Source: an uncultured Mycoplasmatota bacterium (GTDB taxonomy: Bacteria > Bacillota_I > Bacilli_A > RF39 > UBA660). Taken from it: a stretch of 15,971 nt of DNA. Where the stretch lies: contig USBW01000002.1 of the NCBI GenBank assembly GCA_900553045.1, positions 1-15,971 of the forward strand, written 5' to 3'. Of the stretch, positions 1-9,626 are shown one piece after another. Numbering within the stretch: the first letter of the stretch is position 1; each line of letters begins with the position of its first letter. The notes under the pieces are model-generated. The model was not told the origin of the DNA, made no database searches, and saw nothing but the letters and a program-made list of their open reading frames with translations. A program made the translations under genes and the position numbers.

Positions 1-37
1 ATTTATTATCGATTTCGCTTCTATTTTTTTCTTGCAT
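1..37 (-). CDS. 5' end of an unidentified gene, possibly oligoendopeptidase F (partial)
   Basis: Only the first 12 codons are visible before the window edge; they read MQEKNRSEIDNK. The ATG is at 37-35, and an AAAGGA Shine-Dalgarno lies about 7 bases upstream, after the dnaK terminator. The spacing and lack of stops support a real gene start. The residues NRSEIDNK resemble the extreme N-terminus of M3-family oligoendopeptidase F proteins, which often begin with an R-x-E-I segment followed by a KW-D-L motif. That is memory-based inference from very few residues. It is not the start of DnaJ, which normally begins with a K-R-D-Y-Y-E-V-L-G segment, so dnaJ does not directly follow dnaK here. Confidence 0.45.
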   Translation of the reverse strand, partial: MQEKNRSEIDNK

Positions 38-69
38 TGTCTATTCCTTTCCTAACTACAAATAAATAA

Positions 70-115
70 CTACAAAATAAAGTTTGGAAACCCTATTTTT
101 TAAGGGCTCCCAACT
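70..115 (-). terminator. Rho-independent terminator of hrcA-grpE-dnaK
   Basis: Read on the minus strand, arms 115-103 and 94-81 pair (AGTTGGGAGCCCT with AGGGTTTCCAAACT) with one bulged A and two G-U pairs around an A-rich loop. A T-rich run (TTATTTTGT) follows. It lies 14 bases past the dnaK stop codon and separates dnaK from the next gene. Confidence 0.85.
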
Positions 116-128
116 TCTTTATTCTTTA

Positions 129-1961
<1,833 letters not shown>

Positions 1962-1964
1962 TCA

Positions 1965-2579
1965 TTATTCATCAGTATTTTGACTTGCGTCCTCTTTATT
2001 TTCATTTTCATCTTCTGAAACAGTTTCGGTAACTTGCTTATTTACTTTAACAGAAGCACATCTAAGAACTTTGTCATAATATGTATAACCCTTAGTAAAT
2101 ACTTCTAAAACTGTATCATAAGGATAATCTTTATTATCTTCAGTATAAAGACAGTTTGCTAACTTAGAATCAAATTCTTTATGTAAGCAATCAATCTCTT
2201 TAACTCCATTAGTATTTAAAGTTTCCACAAATTTGTTATAGATCATTTTAACTCCTAATAGAAAATTTTTAACTTCTGGAGTCATATTTTCTTCTTTAAC
2301 GGCCAATGCTCGTTCAAAGTCATCAACAATCGGTAAAATGCTAGTTAGAAGATTAGCATTAGCAAACTTAATCATTTGAGCTGTCTCATCATCTTTTCTT
2401 TTGCGATAGTTGATAAGATCTGCTTTACTGCGCAAGACCTCTTCTTTTAAAGAAGCATTTTCTTGCTTTAGATTTTCTATTTCTTCTTCTAAAACTTTAA
2501 CCTTTTTATTCTTATGTTCTTTTTCTTCTTTTAAAGGTTTTTTAGTATTTTTTTCTTCTATATTTTTATTTTCTTCCAT
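1965..2579 (-). CDS. grpE: Nucleotide exchange factor GrpE
   Basis: Co-chaperone that releases ADP from DnaK and acts as a thermosensor in the Hsp70 cycle. The 204-aa product has a charged, low-complexity N-terminus (residues 1-30, mostly E, K and N), then a long coiled-coil helix (about 30-75, VLEEEIENLKQENASLKEEV). The conserved GrpE core includes LLTSILPIVDDFERAL, GVKMIYNKF and the late segment VLEVFTKGYTYYDKVLRCASVKV. An acidic tail closes the protein. Two in-frame Met codons start the ORF, at 2582 and 2579. AAAGGA is only 3 bases from the first but 6 from the second, so 2579 is preferred. The gene follows the hrcA stop by about a dozen bases, with its ribosome-binding site partly in that gap, so it is co-transcribed. 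Confidence 0.96.
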   Translation of the reverse strand: MEENKNIEEKNTKKPLKEEKEHKNKKVKVLEEEIENLKQENASLKEEVLRSKADLINYRKRKDDETAQMIKFANANLLTSILPIVDDFERALAVKEENMTPEVKNFLLGVKMIYNKFVETLNTNGVKEIDCLHKEFDSKLANCLYTEDNKDYPYDTVLEVFTKGYTYYDKVLRCASVKVNKQVTETVSEDENENKEDASQNTDE

Positions 2580-2591
2580 CATATATCCTTT

Positions 2592-3578
2592 CTATTTATC
2601 TGAAATATTTTCCTTGATATACTCAAGCATACTAACTATTCTTTCATAATCCATTCTTTTAGGACCAATTATGGCAATGGTACCTTCCTCGTTTCCTGTT
2701 TTGTATTTTGTTTTAATAACAGTAACGTCATCATCAACTTTGGATTCTTTACCGATATAGATACTGATGTCGTTGTTCTCCGCATAAATATCGTTTAAGA
2801 CTTCTTGGTTGTCCAGTTTGTTATATAAACTTTTAATTTTCTCAACATTATTAAACTCTGGTTGATTAAGCATATTATTCTTGCCAACTATTGAAACATT
2901 ATCCATAGTAAAGTCATTGAAGACTTGATAGAAGGCGCTATAGATAGCTTTATATTGTTTAACATATTGATTGATTATCGGTTTTACTTCAAACTCTAGT
3001 TTTTGATTGATCTCGTCAATTGGTGTTCCAATAAGAAGTTTGTTGATCAAAGCAACACTTTTTTCAATTTCTTCTACTGGAATGTTATTGATATTCATGT
3101 TACGATGTTCGACATGTCCTTTATCAGTAACGATAATAGCTAGAAGCGAATTTTCAGATAAAGGTAACACTTCTACTTTTTTTAAGCGATTTAAATTAGC
3201 TTTGCTGCCAAGGACGATCGATGTACAATCAGTCATCTCGGCAACTATTTCTAGGCTTTTTTTAAGACAGCTATTAATTTCAATTTTATTATTGTTAAAA
3301 ATTATTTGTAACTTTAATAGGTCTTCACCATTAATAGTATTCAGTTGCATTAAATTATCAACATAGTAACGATAACCTTTCTCACTAGGCACACGTCCTG
3401 ATGAGACGTGAGTTTTTTCAAGATAATTTAAATCTTCCAAAGTAGCCATTTCATTACGAATTGTAGCACTTGAACATTTTAACTCATGACATAGTAATTT
3501 AGAACCAACTGGTCGCGCAGTTTTAATGTATTCACGAACGATTAATTCTAGAATTTTTTCTTGCCTTGTCGTTAACAT
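2592..3578 (-). CDS. hrcA: Heat-inducible transcription repressor HrcA
   Basis: Class I heat-shock repressor that binds CIRCE and needs GroEL for activity in relatives. The 328-aa product opens with MLTTRQEKILELIVREYI and a winged helix (to about residue 75, with SSATIRNEMATLEDLNYLEK and SSGRVPSEKGYRYYVD). A GAF-like middle domain and the typical C-terminal EEGTIAIIGPKRMDYERI segment follow. The longest ORF starts 13 codons earlier, at 3617, inside the CIRCE element. I reject that start because AGGAGGTG lies 4-6 bases before the ATG at 3578 and the family sequence begins there. It is the first gene of hrcA-grpE-dnaK and sits directly below a CIRCE operator, so it should autoregulate. Confidence 0.97.
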   Translation of the reverse strand: MLTTRQEKILELIVREYIKTARPVGSKLLCHELKCSSATIRNEMATLEDLNYLEKTHVSSGRVPSEKGYRYYVDNLMQLNTINGEDLLKLQIIFNNNKIEINSCLKKSLEIVAEMTDCTSIVLGSKANLNRLKKVEVLPLSENSLLAIIVTDKGHVEHRNMNINNIPVEEIEKSVALINKLLIGTPIDEINQKLEFEVKPIINQYVKQYKAIYSAFYQVFNDFTMDNVSIVGKNNMLNQPEFNNVEKIKSLYNKLDNQEVLNDIYAENNDISIYIGKESKVDDDVTVIKTKYKTGNEEGTIAIIGPKRMDYERIVSMLEYIKENISDK

Positions 3579-3610
3579 TTTACACCTCCTAAAGAAGGAA
3601 TATTGTAATA

Positions 3611-3637
3611 TTAGCACTACCCTTTCTTAAGTGCTAA
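3611..3637 (-). promoter_or_regulatory. CIRCE operator (HrcA binding site)
   Basis: A 27-bp inverted repeat, TTAGCACT at 3611-3618 and AGTGCTAA at 3630-3637, matches the CIRCE consensus TTAGCACTC-N9-GAGTGCTAA except for the innermost base of each arm (A and A instead of C and G). It covers the predicted transcription start of the hrcA operon, as expected for HrcA repression. Confidence 0.95.
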
Positions 3638-3641
3638 TACT

Positions 3642-3669
3642 ATTATAGCATATGTTTTAGCAATGTCAA
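3642..3669 (-). promoter_or_regulatory. Sigma-A promoter of hrcA-grpE-dnaK
   Basis: On the minus strand, a perfect -35 TTGACA (3669-3664) and a perfect -10 TATAAT (3647-3642) are separated by 16 bp. The start point would fall inside the CIRCE element about 60 bases before the hrcA ATG. Confidence 0.93.
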
Positions 3670-3689
3670 GTTAGAACTGCTAATTTTTG

Positions 3690-3727
3690 CAAGAAAAAAG
3701 TAACTTTTGAAAATCTAAAGTTACTTT
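3690..3727 (-). terminator. Rho-independent terminator of alaS
   Basis: A perfect 11-bp inverted repeat (AAAGTAACTTT at 3697-3707 and AAAGTTACTTT at 3717-3727) has a 9-base loop. On the minus strand it is followed by TTTCTT, so the right arm merges into a T run. It begins just after the alaS stop and insulates alaS from the hrcA promoter. Confidence 0.85.
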
Positions 3728-3732
3728 AATTT

Positions 3733-5490
3733 TTATTCTAAAACAGCTTTTATTCTTCTTACACCTTGCGAAGACGCTTCTTCTTTCACTATTTTAAAGT
3801 GGCCTAGTTCCTTAGTGTTTTTAACATGGGGTCCACCACATATTTCTAAAGAAACATCTCCTATTTTATAGACTGTGACCATATCGCCATACTTTTCAAT
3901 AAACATAGCTTCTGCCCCACTTTTTACTGCTTCTTCCTTAGGTATCGTCATATAACTTACCTCAAGACCTGCTTGAATGTATTGATTAACTAAATCTTCA
4001 GTTTTTTGTAACTCTTCTTTAGTCATTTTACGATCCCAAGAAAAGTCAAAACGCATTCTTTCCTGAGTAATATTACTACCGCGCTGATGAACAGAAGGAG
4101 CAAGGACTTTCTTTAAAGCAGCATTAAGTAAATGCGTTGCTGTATGATACTTAATACTCATCTCGCTATGATCTCCAAGTCCCCCTTTAAATTTCTTTTG
4201 CGACCCTTGACGAGATTTTTCCTGATGTTCTTTAAACTTTTCTTTAAAGCCTTCTTCATCGACTTTTATATTTTTTTCTTTAGCTAGTTCCACTGTAAGT
4301 TCAATTGGGAATCCGTAAGTATCATATAATCTAAAGGCAATATCTTTATCTAACTCTTTTAAATTAGAATCTTTGGTTACTTTTTCAAACTCTCTTAAAC
4401 CTTTTTCTAAAGTTCTACTGAATTTTTCTTTCTCTTTAGTTAAAACTTCTTTGATCTGACTAGCATTTCTTTTTAATTCCCCATAATAATTTTGATATTT
4501 ATTGATAACTAAATCTGCTATCTCAACTTCAAAGTTAGAATTTAGATCAATATTTAAAGCCTTAGCATGACGGATAGCTCTTCTTATTAATCTTCTTAAG
4601 ATGTAACCTTGATCCGTGTTAGAAGGAACTATTTTAGCATCATCACCAGCGATAAAAATTGAAGTTCTTAAATGATCTGCTAAAATACGCATGCTCTTTT
4701 CATTACCTTCATAAGATAAATGAGACAACTCTTCAATTTTTTTAATAAGATCTTGCCAGACTGAAGAAGTGTAACTGTCATATTTACCTTCTAAAATAGC
4801 AACTGTTCGTTCATAACCCATGCCCGTATCAACATTCTTCTGCTCAAGTGGCAAGAATTTGCCATCTTTAGTTTTATTGTATTGCATAAAGACGTTGTTC
4901 CATATTTCAACCCAATTTTCATCATTAGGATCAAAAACTGCTGGAGCTTTTTCACCACGATAATAAAAGATCTCCGTATCTGGTCCACATGGTCCTTCAT
5001 CAGAAGCAGGACCCCACCAATTATTTTCTTCTGGCATATAAGCGATTCTTTGTTCACTTACGCCATGACTCATCCAGTAGCTTTTGCTCTCTTCGTCAGC
5101 TTTTACTAAACTGTTACCTTTAAAAACTGTAAAAGCTAGCTTATCAACTGGAATATTTAAAACTTCTGTTAAGAATCTAAAACTAAGATCAATAGCTTCC
5201 TCTTTAAAATAATCTCCCAAAGACCAGTTACCCAACATCTCAAAAAAAGTATGATGAGTCGTATCACCAATCTCATCTAAATCTGTTAGACGAACACATT
5301 TCTGATAATCTACTAATCTCTTACCTTCAGGATGCTTCTCTCCCATTAAATAAGGGACAAGTGGTTGCATACCAGCTGTATTAAATAAGACACTAGGATC
5401 ATTTTCTGGGATTAAAGAAGCACTTGGAATCTCCACATGCCCGTTTGCTTTAAAAAAATCGATATATAACTTTCTTAAATCCTCTTTCAT
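3733..5490 (-). CDS. alaS: Alanyl-tRNA synthetase, compact form lacking C-Ala
   Basis: Charges tRNA-Ala with alanine. The class II catalytic core is present: motif 2 region at about 64-95 (TTHHTFFEMLGNWSLGDYF) and motif 3 at about 221-233 (GMGYER). The helical tRNA-recognition domain runs to about 420. The editing-domain zinc ligands are kept: HTATH (H449, H453) and CGGPH (C551, H555). The protein is only 585 aa against about 870 for the usual bacterial enzyme. The beta-barrel that normally precedes HTATH is missing (residues 420-448 are a short K/G/S-rich linker), and the protein stops after the editing domain, so the C-terminal DHHA1/C-Ala domain is absent. Both ends look natural, with a terminator after the stop and GAGGT 8 bases before the ATG, so this is not a frameshift. 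Similar short AlaRS forms are known in some bacteria. It is the last gene of a three-gene operon. Confidence 0.95.
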   Translation of the reverse strand: MKEDLRKLYIDFFKANGHVEIPSASLIPENDPSVLFNTAGMQPLVPYLMGEKHPEGKRLVDYQKCVRLTDLDEIGDTTHHTFFEMLGNWSLGDYFKEEAIDLSFRFLTEVLNIPVDKLAFTVFKGNSLVKADEESKSYWMSHGVSEQRIAYMPEENNWWGPASDEGPCGPDTEIFYYRGEKAPAVFDPNDENWVEIWNNVFMQYNKTKDGKFLPLEQKNVDTGMGYERTVAILEGKYDSYTSSVWQDLIKKIEELSHLSYEGNEKSMRILADHLRTSIFIAGDDAKIVPSNTDQGYILRRLIRRAIRHAKALNIDLNSNFEVEIADLVINKYQNYYGELKRNASQIKEVLTKEKEKFSRTLEKGLREFEKVTKDSNLKELDKDIAFRLYDTYGFPIELTVELAKEKNIKVDEEGFKEKFKEHQEKSRQGSQKKFKGGLGDHSEMSIKYHTATHLLNAALKKVLAPSVHQRGSNITQERMRFDFSWDRKMTKEELQKTEDLVNQYIQAGLEVSYMTIPKEEAVKSGAEAMFIEKYGDMVTVYKIGDVSLEICGGPHVKNTKELGHFKIVKEEASSQGVRRIKAVLE

Positions 5491-5493
5491 TTT

Positions 5494-6024
5494 TTATACC
5501 TCTTCTACAAATTTTTCTGCACTTTTCTTTAAATCTTCTAAAGTTCCATTGTTTTCAATGACATAATCATAGTCATGATAATTATCTAAAGCTGTCTCTG
5601 TATAATGCTTTTTCGCTCTTTCGCTAAGCTCATTATCAAAATCCGTTCTAACAACTTGAACACTTAGACAATCTTTAAATTCTTTTTTAGGTAAAGTTAT
5701 CTCTTTTTCTTCTCTTACGCCTGATAAAATAGCGACATCGAAGAAGAAAGATAAAACTTTTAAGTCTTCAATAGCTCTTCTTACTAGAAAATCAGGATCG
5801 ATCTGTTTTCTAATGATTTCAGTTGAAAGCTGTTGCATAAATTCTCTTGGTTTATTATTCTCATCGCCGTCCCAACCAAAATATTTCATAATATAGTATC
5901 TAATATAATCACTATACTCTAACATACAAACCTTTTTTCCTTTTTTCTCATAGGCTTCTTTGACAAAGTTACCAAAAGTACTTTTGCCATTTTTAGCTTT
6001 ACCACATAATAATATTACTTGCAT
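5494..6024 (-). CDS. P-loop nucleotide kinase, dNMP/dephospho-CoA kinase-like
   Basis: Predicted small cytosolic ATP-dependent kinase of 176 aa. A Walker A loop sits at residues 8-16 (GKAKNGKST), right after the first beta strand (QVILLC). The middle holds LSGVREEKEI, where nucleotide kinases contact substrate or Mg. The C-terminal segment (about 140-173) carries TETALDN and DYVIENNGTLEDLKKS, a pattern I associate with phage and bacterial deoxynucleoside monophosphate kinases and with dephospho-CoA kinases. The true substrate cannot be read from sequence. AAGGAGG lies 6 bases before the ATG. It sits one base after the permease gene and 3 bp before alaS, so all three are translated from one transcript. 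No membrane segment is seen. Confidence 0.7.
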   Translation of the reverse strand: MQVILLCGKAKNGKSTFGNFVKEAYEKKGKKVCMLEYSDYIRYYIMKYFGWDGDENNKPREFMQQLSTEIIRKQIDPDFLVRRAIEDLKVLSFFFDVAILSGVREEKEITLPKKEFKDCLSVQVVRTDFDNELSERAKKHYTETALDNYHDYDYVIENNGTLEDLKKSAEKFVEEV

Positions 6025-6025
6025 C

Positions 6026-7180
6026 TTACCCCTCCTTGGTACCTTCTTGTTTAATTTTTTGCATTAAATCATACTTCTCATCGAAGTAGTTAAGAATAAT
6101 CTTAATACCAGCCATAATTGGCGTCGCAAGAATCATTCCAATAATTCCAAAGAAATAACCGAAAACTAATAAGCCGATCATAATTGTAACAGGATGAAGT
6201 TTCATTGTCTTGCCCATAATAACAGGTTGCAATACGACGTTGTCAAGTTGTTGAACAATAACCGCGACAACCGCTGCTAAAATACCAACTAGTGGTGAAA
6301 TAGTAAAACCAATTATGACACAGATAGCTCCGCCGATCCAAGGTCCAATGTAAGGAATAACATTAGTAATACCACAGATTATACCAAATAAAAGTGGTGA
6401 TGGCAAACCAATTATTGCATAACCGATCGTTGAGACTATAGAAACAACTAAAGCAATTGTTAAAGTCCCTTGAACAAAGTCTCTAAAAGCACCATTTAGA
6501 CGCTTGCTGATCGCTAAAATTGTATGATGATACTTTTTAGGAATAAAATCTAAAATATGGGTAATATTATCAAAGTCTAGCAATAAATAAAAACCAACCA
6601 TAATTCCTAAAACAAAAGTACCAATACTAGAAACTATTCCTGAAATAGCATTCATAACAGTCGTTGGTAACGAAGTTGTAAGTTCAACACTGAAGTTTTC
6701 AATTGCGCCATAGACGTTAGCTTCGATCTTTGATAAATCAATACCAGTAGAAGACAACTTCTCAAAAATATCGTTAATAAAATTATTAATTGTCGTAAAT
6801 AATGACGGCAAGGTTGAGACAAAATCATTGATCTGATTATAAAGCATCGGAGTAATTATTCTAAATAATAAGAATAGGATAAATAAAAATAAGAAAAAGA
6901 CAAAAATCGTCGCAAGTGATCTTTTTACTTTCTTTTTAGTTAACCAAGTAACTAACGGATCAAATAACCAAGCGATGACAACTCCTATAAAAAATGGCGT
7001 AATTACACCTAAGATATTACCAATTATTTTAAATATTTGAATCTGCTGGCATAGGAAGATCGCAATTATAATAATTGATAAAATTAGTAGAACTAATAAA
7101 ATTTTTAAAATTTTCTTGCCAATTAGAATCGCTTCATTTAAATTTTCGTAATCAAGCTCTTCTTTCTTTTTTTTAAACAT
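6026..7180 (-). CDS. AI-2E family (PerM/YrrI-type) membrane permease
   Basis: Polytopic inner-membrane protein of 384 aa from the AI-2E transporter superfamily. Members have been linked to autoinducer-2 export or cation/proton antiport, and the substrate here is unknown. After a charged N-terminus there are hydrophobic segments at about 22-46 and 52-75, another at about 88-112, a large soluble loop (about 115-175), and a C-terminal membrane cluster. That cluster holds the family signatures GLPSPLLFGIICGITNVIPYIGPWIGG and the QQLDNVVLQPVIMGK stretch. In B. subtilis the homologue yrrI lies just upstream of alaS, and the same order is kept here, with a kinase inserted. The start is supported by a GAGGG site before the ATG. 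It is first in the operon with the nucleotide kinase and alaS. Confidence 0.88.
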   Translation of the reverse strand: MFKKKKEELDYENLNEAILIGKKILKILLVLLILSIIIIAIFLCQQIQIFKIIGNILGVITPFFIGVVIAWLFDPLVTWLTKKKVKRSLATIFVFFLFLFILFLLFRIITPMLYNQINDFVSTLPSLFTTINNFINDIFEKLSSTGIDLSKIEANVYGAIENFSVELTTSLPTTVMNAISGIVSSIGTFVLGIMVGFYLLLDFDNITHILDFIPKKYHHTILAISKRLNGAFRDFVQGTLTIALVVSIVSTIGYAIIGLPSPLLFGIICGITNVIPYIGPWIGGAICVIIGFTISPLVGILAAVVAVIVQQLDNVVLQPVIMGKTMKLHPVTIMIGLLVFGYFFGIIGMILATPIMAGIKIILNYFDEKYDLMQKIKQEGTKEG

Positions 7181-7199
7181 AATCCCTCACCCTTTCTAA

Positions 7200-7208
7200 A
7201 TTATATCA
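7200..7208 (-). promoter_or_regulatory. Extended -10 promoter for the permease-kinase-alaS operon
   Basis: The minus strand reads TGATATAAT, a perfect extended -10 (TGnTATAAT). Only a T-rich run stands at -35. The start point would lie about 13 bases before the permease ATG, giving a very short leader with no room for a T-box. Confidence 0.6.
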
Positions 7209-7216
7209 TCAACAAA

Positions 7217-7245
7217 TGTAAAAAAAAACCCTTTTGAAGGGCTTT
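7217..7245 (-). terminator. Rho-independent terminator after tex-recD2-small protein
   Basis: Minus-strand arms AAAGCCCTT (7245-7237) and AAGGGTTTT (7233-7225) pair across a 3-base loop with one G-U pair, followed by a run of T (7228-7220). It overlaps the stop codon of the small upstream gene. Confidence 0.85.
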
Positions 7246-7402
7246 ATTCACTTTTTTCCGTACTTTTTTTAGATTTTGTTAAGTTCATAACCATATCTTT
7301 TAAATTTTTTCTAGCTTCTTTTGGCATAGCTAAATATGCACTAGCAGCTGCTATTACTGTTGCACCAACAGTATAAGTCAATGCTTTTTTTACTTTATTC
7401 AA
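7244..7402 (-). CDS. Small YtxH-like membrane-associated protein
   Basis: Predicted 52-aa protein of unknown function. It has a hydrophobic stretch (about 10-25, TVGATVIAAASAYLA) followed by PKEARKNLKDMVMNL and a K/S/E-rich tail. The layout recalls YtxH-like proteins, which have one N-terminal hydrophobic segment and a basic amphipathic helix, but the match is loose. I place the start at the TTG at 7402 because a strong GAGGTGAT site (7414-7407) lies 8 bases before it. The longer ATG reading from 7450 (68 aa) overlaps the recD2 stop and its first 16 residues look unlike the rest. The gene follows recD2 by 29 bp and ends inside the operon terminator. Confidence 0.6.
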   Translation of the reverse strand: MNKVKKALTYTVGATVIAAASAYLAMPKEARKNLKDMVMNLTKSKKSTEKSE

Positions 7403-7431
7403 TTTTATCACCTCATCTTTAGTATGAGTGA

Positions 7432-9612
7432 TTAACTGTTTTTCATACATTCATAAAGAAAATTTTTTAAATACGTTTTGCGATTATTTTCGCGATCGTA
7501 ATTAATTGCTTTAGAAAATGCTTGATACTCGCCAATAATGATCAGTTTCTTTTTAGCTCTTGTAACTGCCGTATAAATAATTTTTTTATAAAGCATACTA
7601 TTATACTCACTTAAAACTGGAAGAACTAAAATATCAAACTCGCTACCTTGAGCTTTGTGAATACTGATGCAATATCCTAACTTAATGTTAGAAAGTGAAG
7701 CTTTAGTCATTTTAACTTCGTTACCATCAAAATCGACGATGATTTCTTTGGAATTATAATTTATACTTTTGATAAGACCGATATCGCCATTAAAAACATT
7801 GTTATCTAGATTGTTAACAAGCTGTAATACTTTATCATTTTCTTTATAAGAAACATTATCATGAACTATTTCTCTTTTTAAAATTTTAGAAGGATTTACT
7901 AATTTTTCGATAAAGTTATTTAAAGCATCAATCCCATTTTCTCCTTTGTACATTGGGGCTAGAACCTGAAATTTATGATAGTCTAGGTCTTTATATTCTA
8001 AGATATAGTCTTTTAATTTTTCTTTTAGATCACTATGGTTTGCTTCGATAAAAAGCAAATCTTCACAAGTATTAAAATTACTAAAATCCGCTTGATTATG
8101 AACAATATCATGAGCAAGAACAGCAATAGCAGAATGTTCTTTTTGACGATATAGTTTTTCTAGTTTTATAACTTTAAAAAGATTTATTTCGATTAGGTCT
8201 TTTAAGATCTGTCCAGGTCCAACGCTAGCTAACTGATGGTAATCACCAATCATAATAATTTTAGCAGTCGGTTTTAACCCTTTTAGAAGGCTCGCAAAAA
8301 CAAAGGTATCTATCATACTAGCTTCATCAATAATAACAAGGTCGACACTAGAAGGATATTCCTCATTTACTTGAAATGAGTCATCTTCTTTATTCCATTT
8401 TAGAAAACGATGAATAGTCGAAGCAGGAAGATTAGTCTGCTCAGCAATTCTTTTGCTAGCTCTACCTGTCGGAGCTAAAAGAGCCAGATGACTTTTTAAG
8501 TTGTAGGAAGCTATTCCTAATTTTTTTTGATATAAGTTACAAATAGCTTTAATAATGGTTGTTTTACCAGTACCAGGTCCACCAGTAATAATTAAAAAAT
8601 TATTTTGCATACTCGTCTTAATCGCTTCTTGCTGTTCTTTATTAAAAGTAATAGCAAAGAAGTTTTCTAACTCTTCGATATCGTTATCGGTAATATTAAT
8701 ATTTTTAACTGTCAAATTATTTAATTTAAACAAACGTCTAGCAATAAACTCTTCATCATCATACATCTTACTAATAAAGTATTTATCTTCTTCTTGTTTG
8801 ATCTTTTCTTCTTCGAGTAACTGGTCTAAAGCTTTTAAAAATAGTTCCTCATCATAGAAGAATAAAACTCTATTTAAATAGGTAAGAATTTCTTCTTTTA
8901 GTAAATAGGTGTTGCCTGAACTGTTACAAAGACCATTCATCACGTATAAAATGGCAGCTTTAATTCTATTTAGATCATCATCTTTAATATGTAAATTAGA
9001 CCTTAAGCGATCTATTTTAGTAAAGGTGATATCTTTAATTTCCTCTGCTAAAAGATATGGGTTATATTCAATGATCTTTTCTGTTTCACTTTTATATTGG
9101 TAATAGATAGCCATGGCATCTTTCATACTGAAACCTAATTTTGTAAGATAAAGAATTGTCTGATAGCTAGCTTGGTATTTATATAAGGTCTCATAAATTA
9201 AATCGCGCTGTTTTTCAGTAATCCCAGGGACAACTAGAAGAGAGTCTTTATCTTCAATGATTTTGTTTAAAGCGTCCTCTTGTAAGTAATCAACTATAGT
9301 TTGAGCTTTCTTTTTGCCGATCCCTTTAAATAAAGGACTAGATAAAAAGTCAACAATTTTATCTTTCTCACTTGGCAAGACTATTTCATAAGCAACAGTC
9401 TGAAACTGTTCTCCATATTTTTCATGATTGATAAAGTCACCATGGAAAATGTAAAGATCATTTTCATTTAAATCGGTAAAGTAACCAGTAAAGGTAATAG
9501 TTTCATTTTTTCTTTTACCATCACTGCTCTCTTTAATTTTAAAAAGTCCAACCACATAACCTTGTTCTGATTTAAATATATATTTTCTAAAATTTCCTTT
9601 AATGTCTATCAT
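7432..9612 (-). CDS. recD2: ATP-dependent DNA helicase RecD2 (YrrC)
   Basis: Superfamily 1B 5'-3' DNA helicase that works outside RecBCD, in recombination, replication-fork processing and repair. The 726-aa protein has an N-terminal OB-like region (about 1-80), helix-hairpin-helix-type segments (about 85-140, FKGIGKKKAQTIVDYL and VVPGITEKQRDLIYETL), then the motor. Motor motifs are Walker A GGPGTGKT at 344-351, Walker B with VIIDEASMID, the Q/S motif GDYHQLASVGPGQI, and motifs V and VI (SIHKAQGSEFD and YTAVTRAKK). It is slightly shorter than the 780-800 aa usual in Bacillus. GAGGT 5 bases before the ATG overlaps the tex stop, showing co-transcription with tex. In B. subtilis recD2 (yrrC) also lies near yrrI-alaS. 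Confidence 0.95.
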   Translation of the reverse strand: MIDIKGNFRKYIFKSEQGYVVGLFKIKESSDGKRKNETITFTGYFTDLNENDLYIFHGDFINHEKYGEQFQTVAYEIVLPSEKDKIVDFLSSPLFKGIGKKKAQTIVDYLQEDALNKIIEDKDSLLVVPGITEKQRDLIYETLYKYQASYQTILYLTKLGFSMKDAMAIYYQYKSETEKIIEYNPYLLAEEIKDITFTKIDRLRSNLHIKDDDLNRIKAAILYVMNGLCNSSGNTYLLKEEILTYLNRVLFFYDEELFLKALDQLLEEEKIKQEEDKYFISKMYDDEEFIARRLFKLNNLTVKNINITDNDIEELENFFAITFNKEQQEAIKTSMQNNFLIITGGPGTGKTTIIKAICNLYQKKLGIASYNLKSHLALLAPTGRASKRIAEQTNLPASTIHRFLKWNKEDDSFQVNEEYPSSVDLVIIDEASMIDTFVFASLLKGLKPTAKIIMIGDYHQLASVGPGQILKDLIEINLFKVIKLEKLYRQKEHSAIAVLAHDIVHNQADFSNFNTCEDLLFIEANHSDLKEKLKDYILEYKDLDYHKFQVLAPMYKGENGIDALNNFIEKLVNPSKILKREIVHDNVSYKENDKVLQLVNNLDNNVFNGDIGLIKSINYNSKEIIVDFDGNEVKMTKASLSNIKLGYCISIHKAQGSEFDILVLPVLSEYNSMLYKKIIYTAVTRAKKKLIIIGEYQAFSKAINYDRENNRKTYLKNFLYECMKNS

Positions 9613-9626
9613 GTTCTACCTCTTTA

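Noticed and set aside
3579..3617. Upstream start giving HrcA 13 extra residues
   Set aside because: It lies inside the CIRCE element, and the AGGAGGTG before 3578 fits the known HrcA N-terminus.
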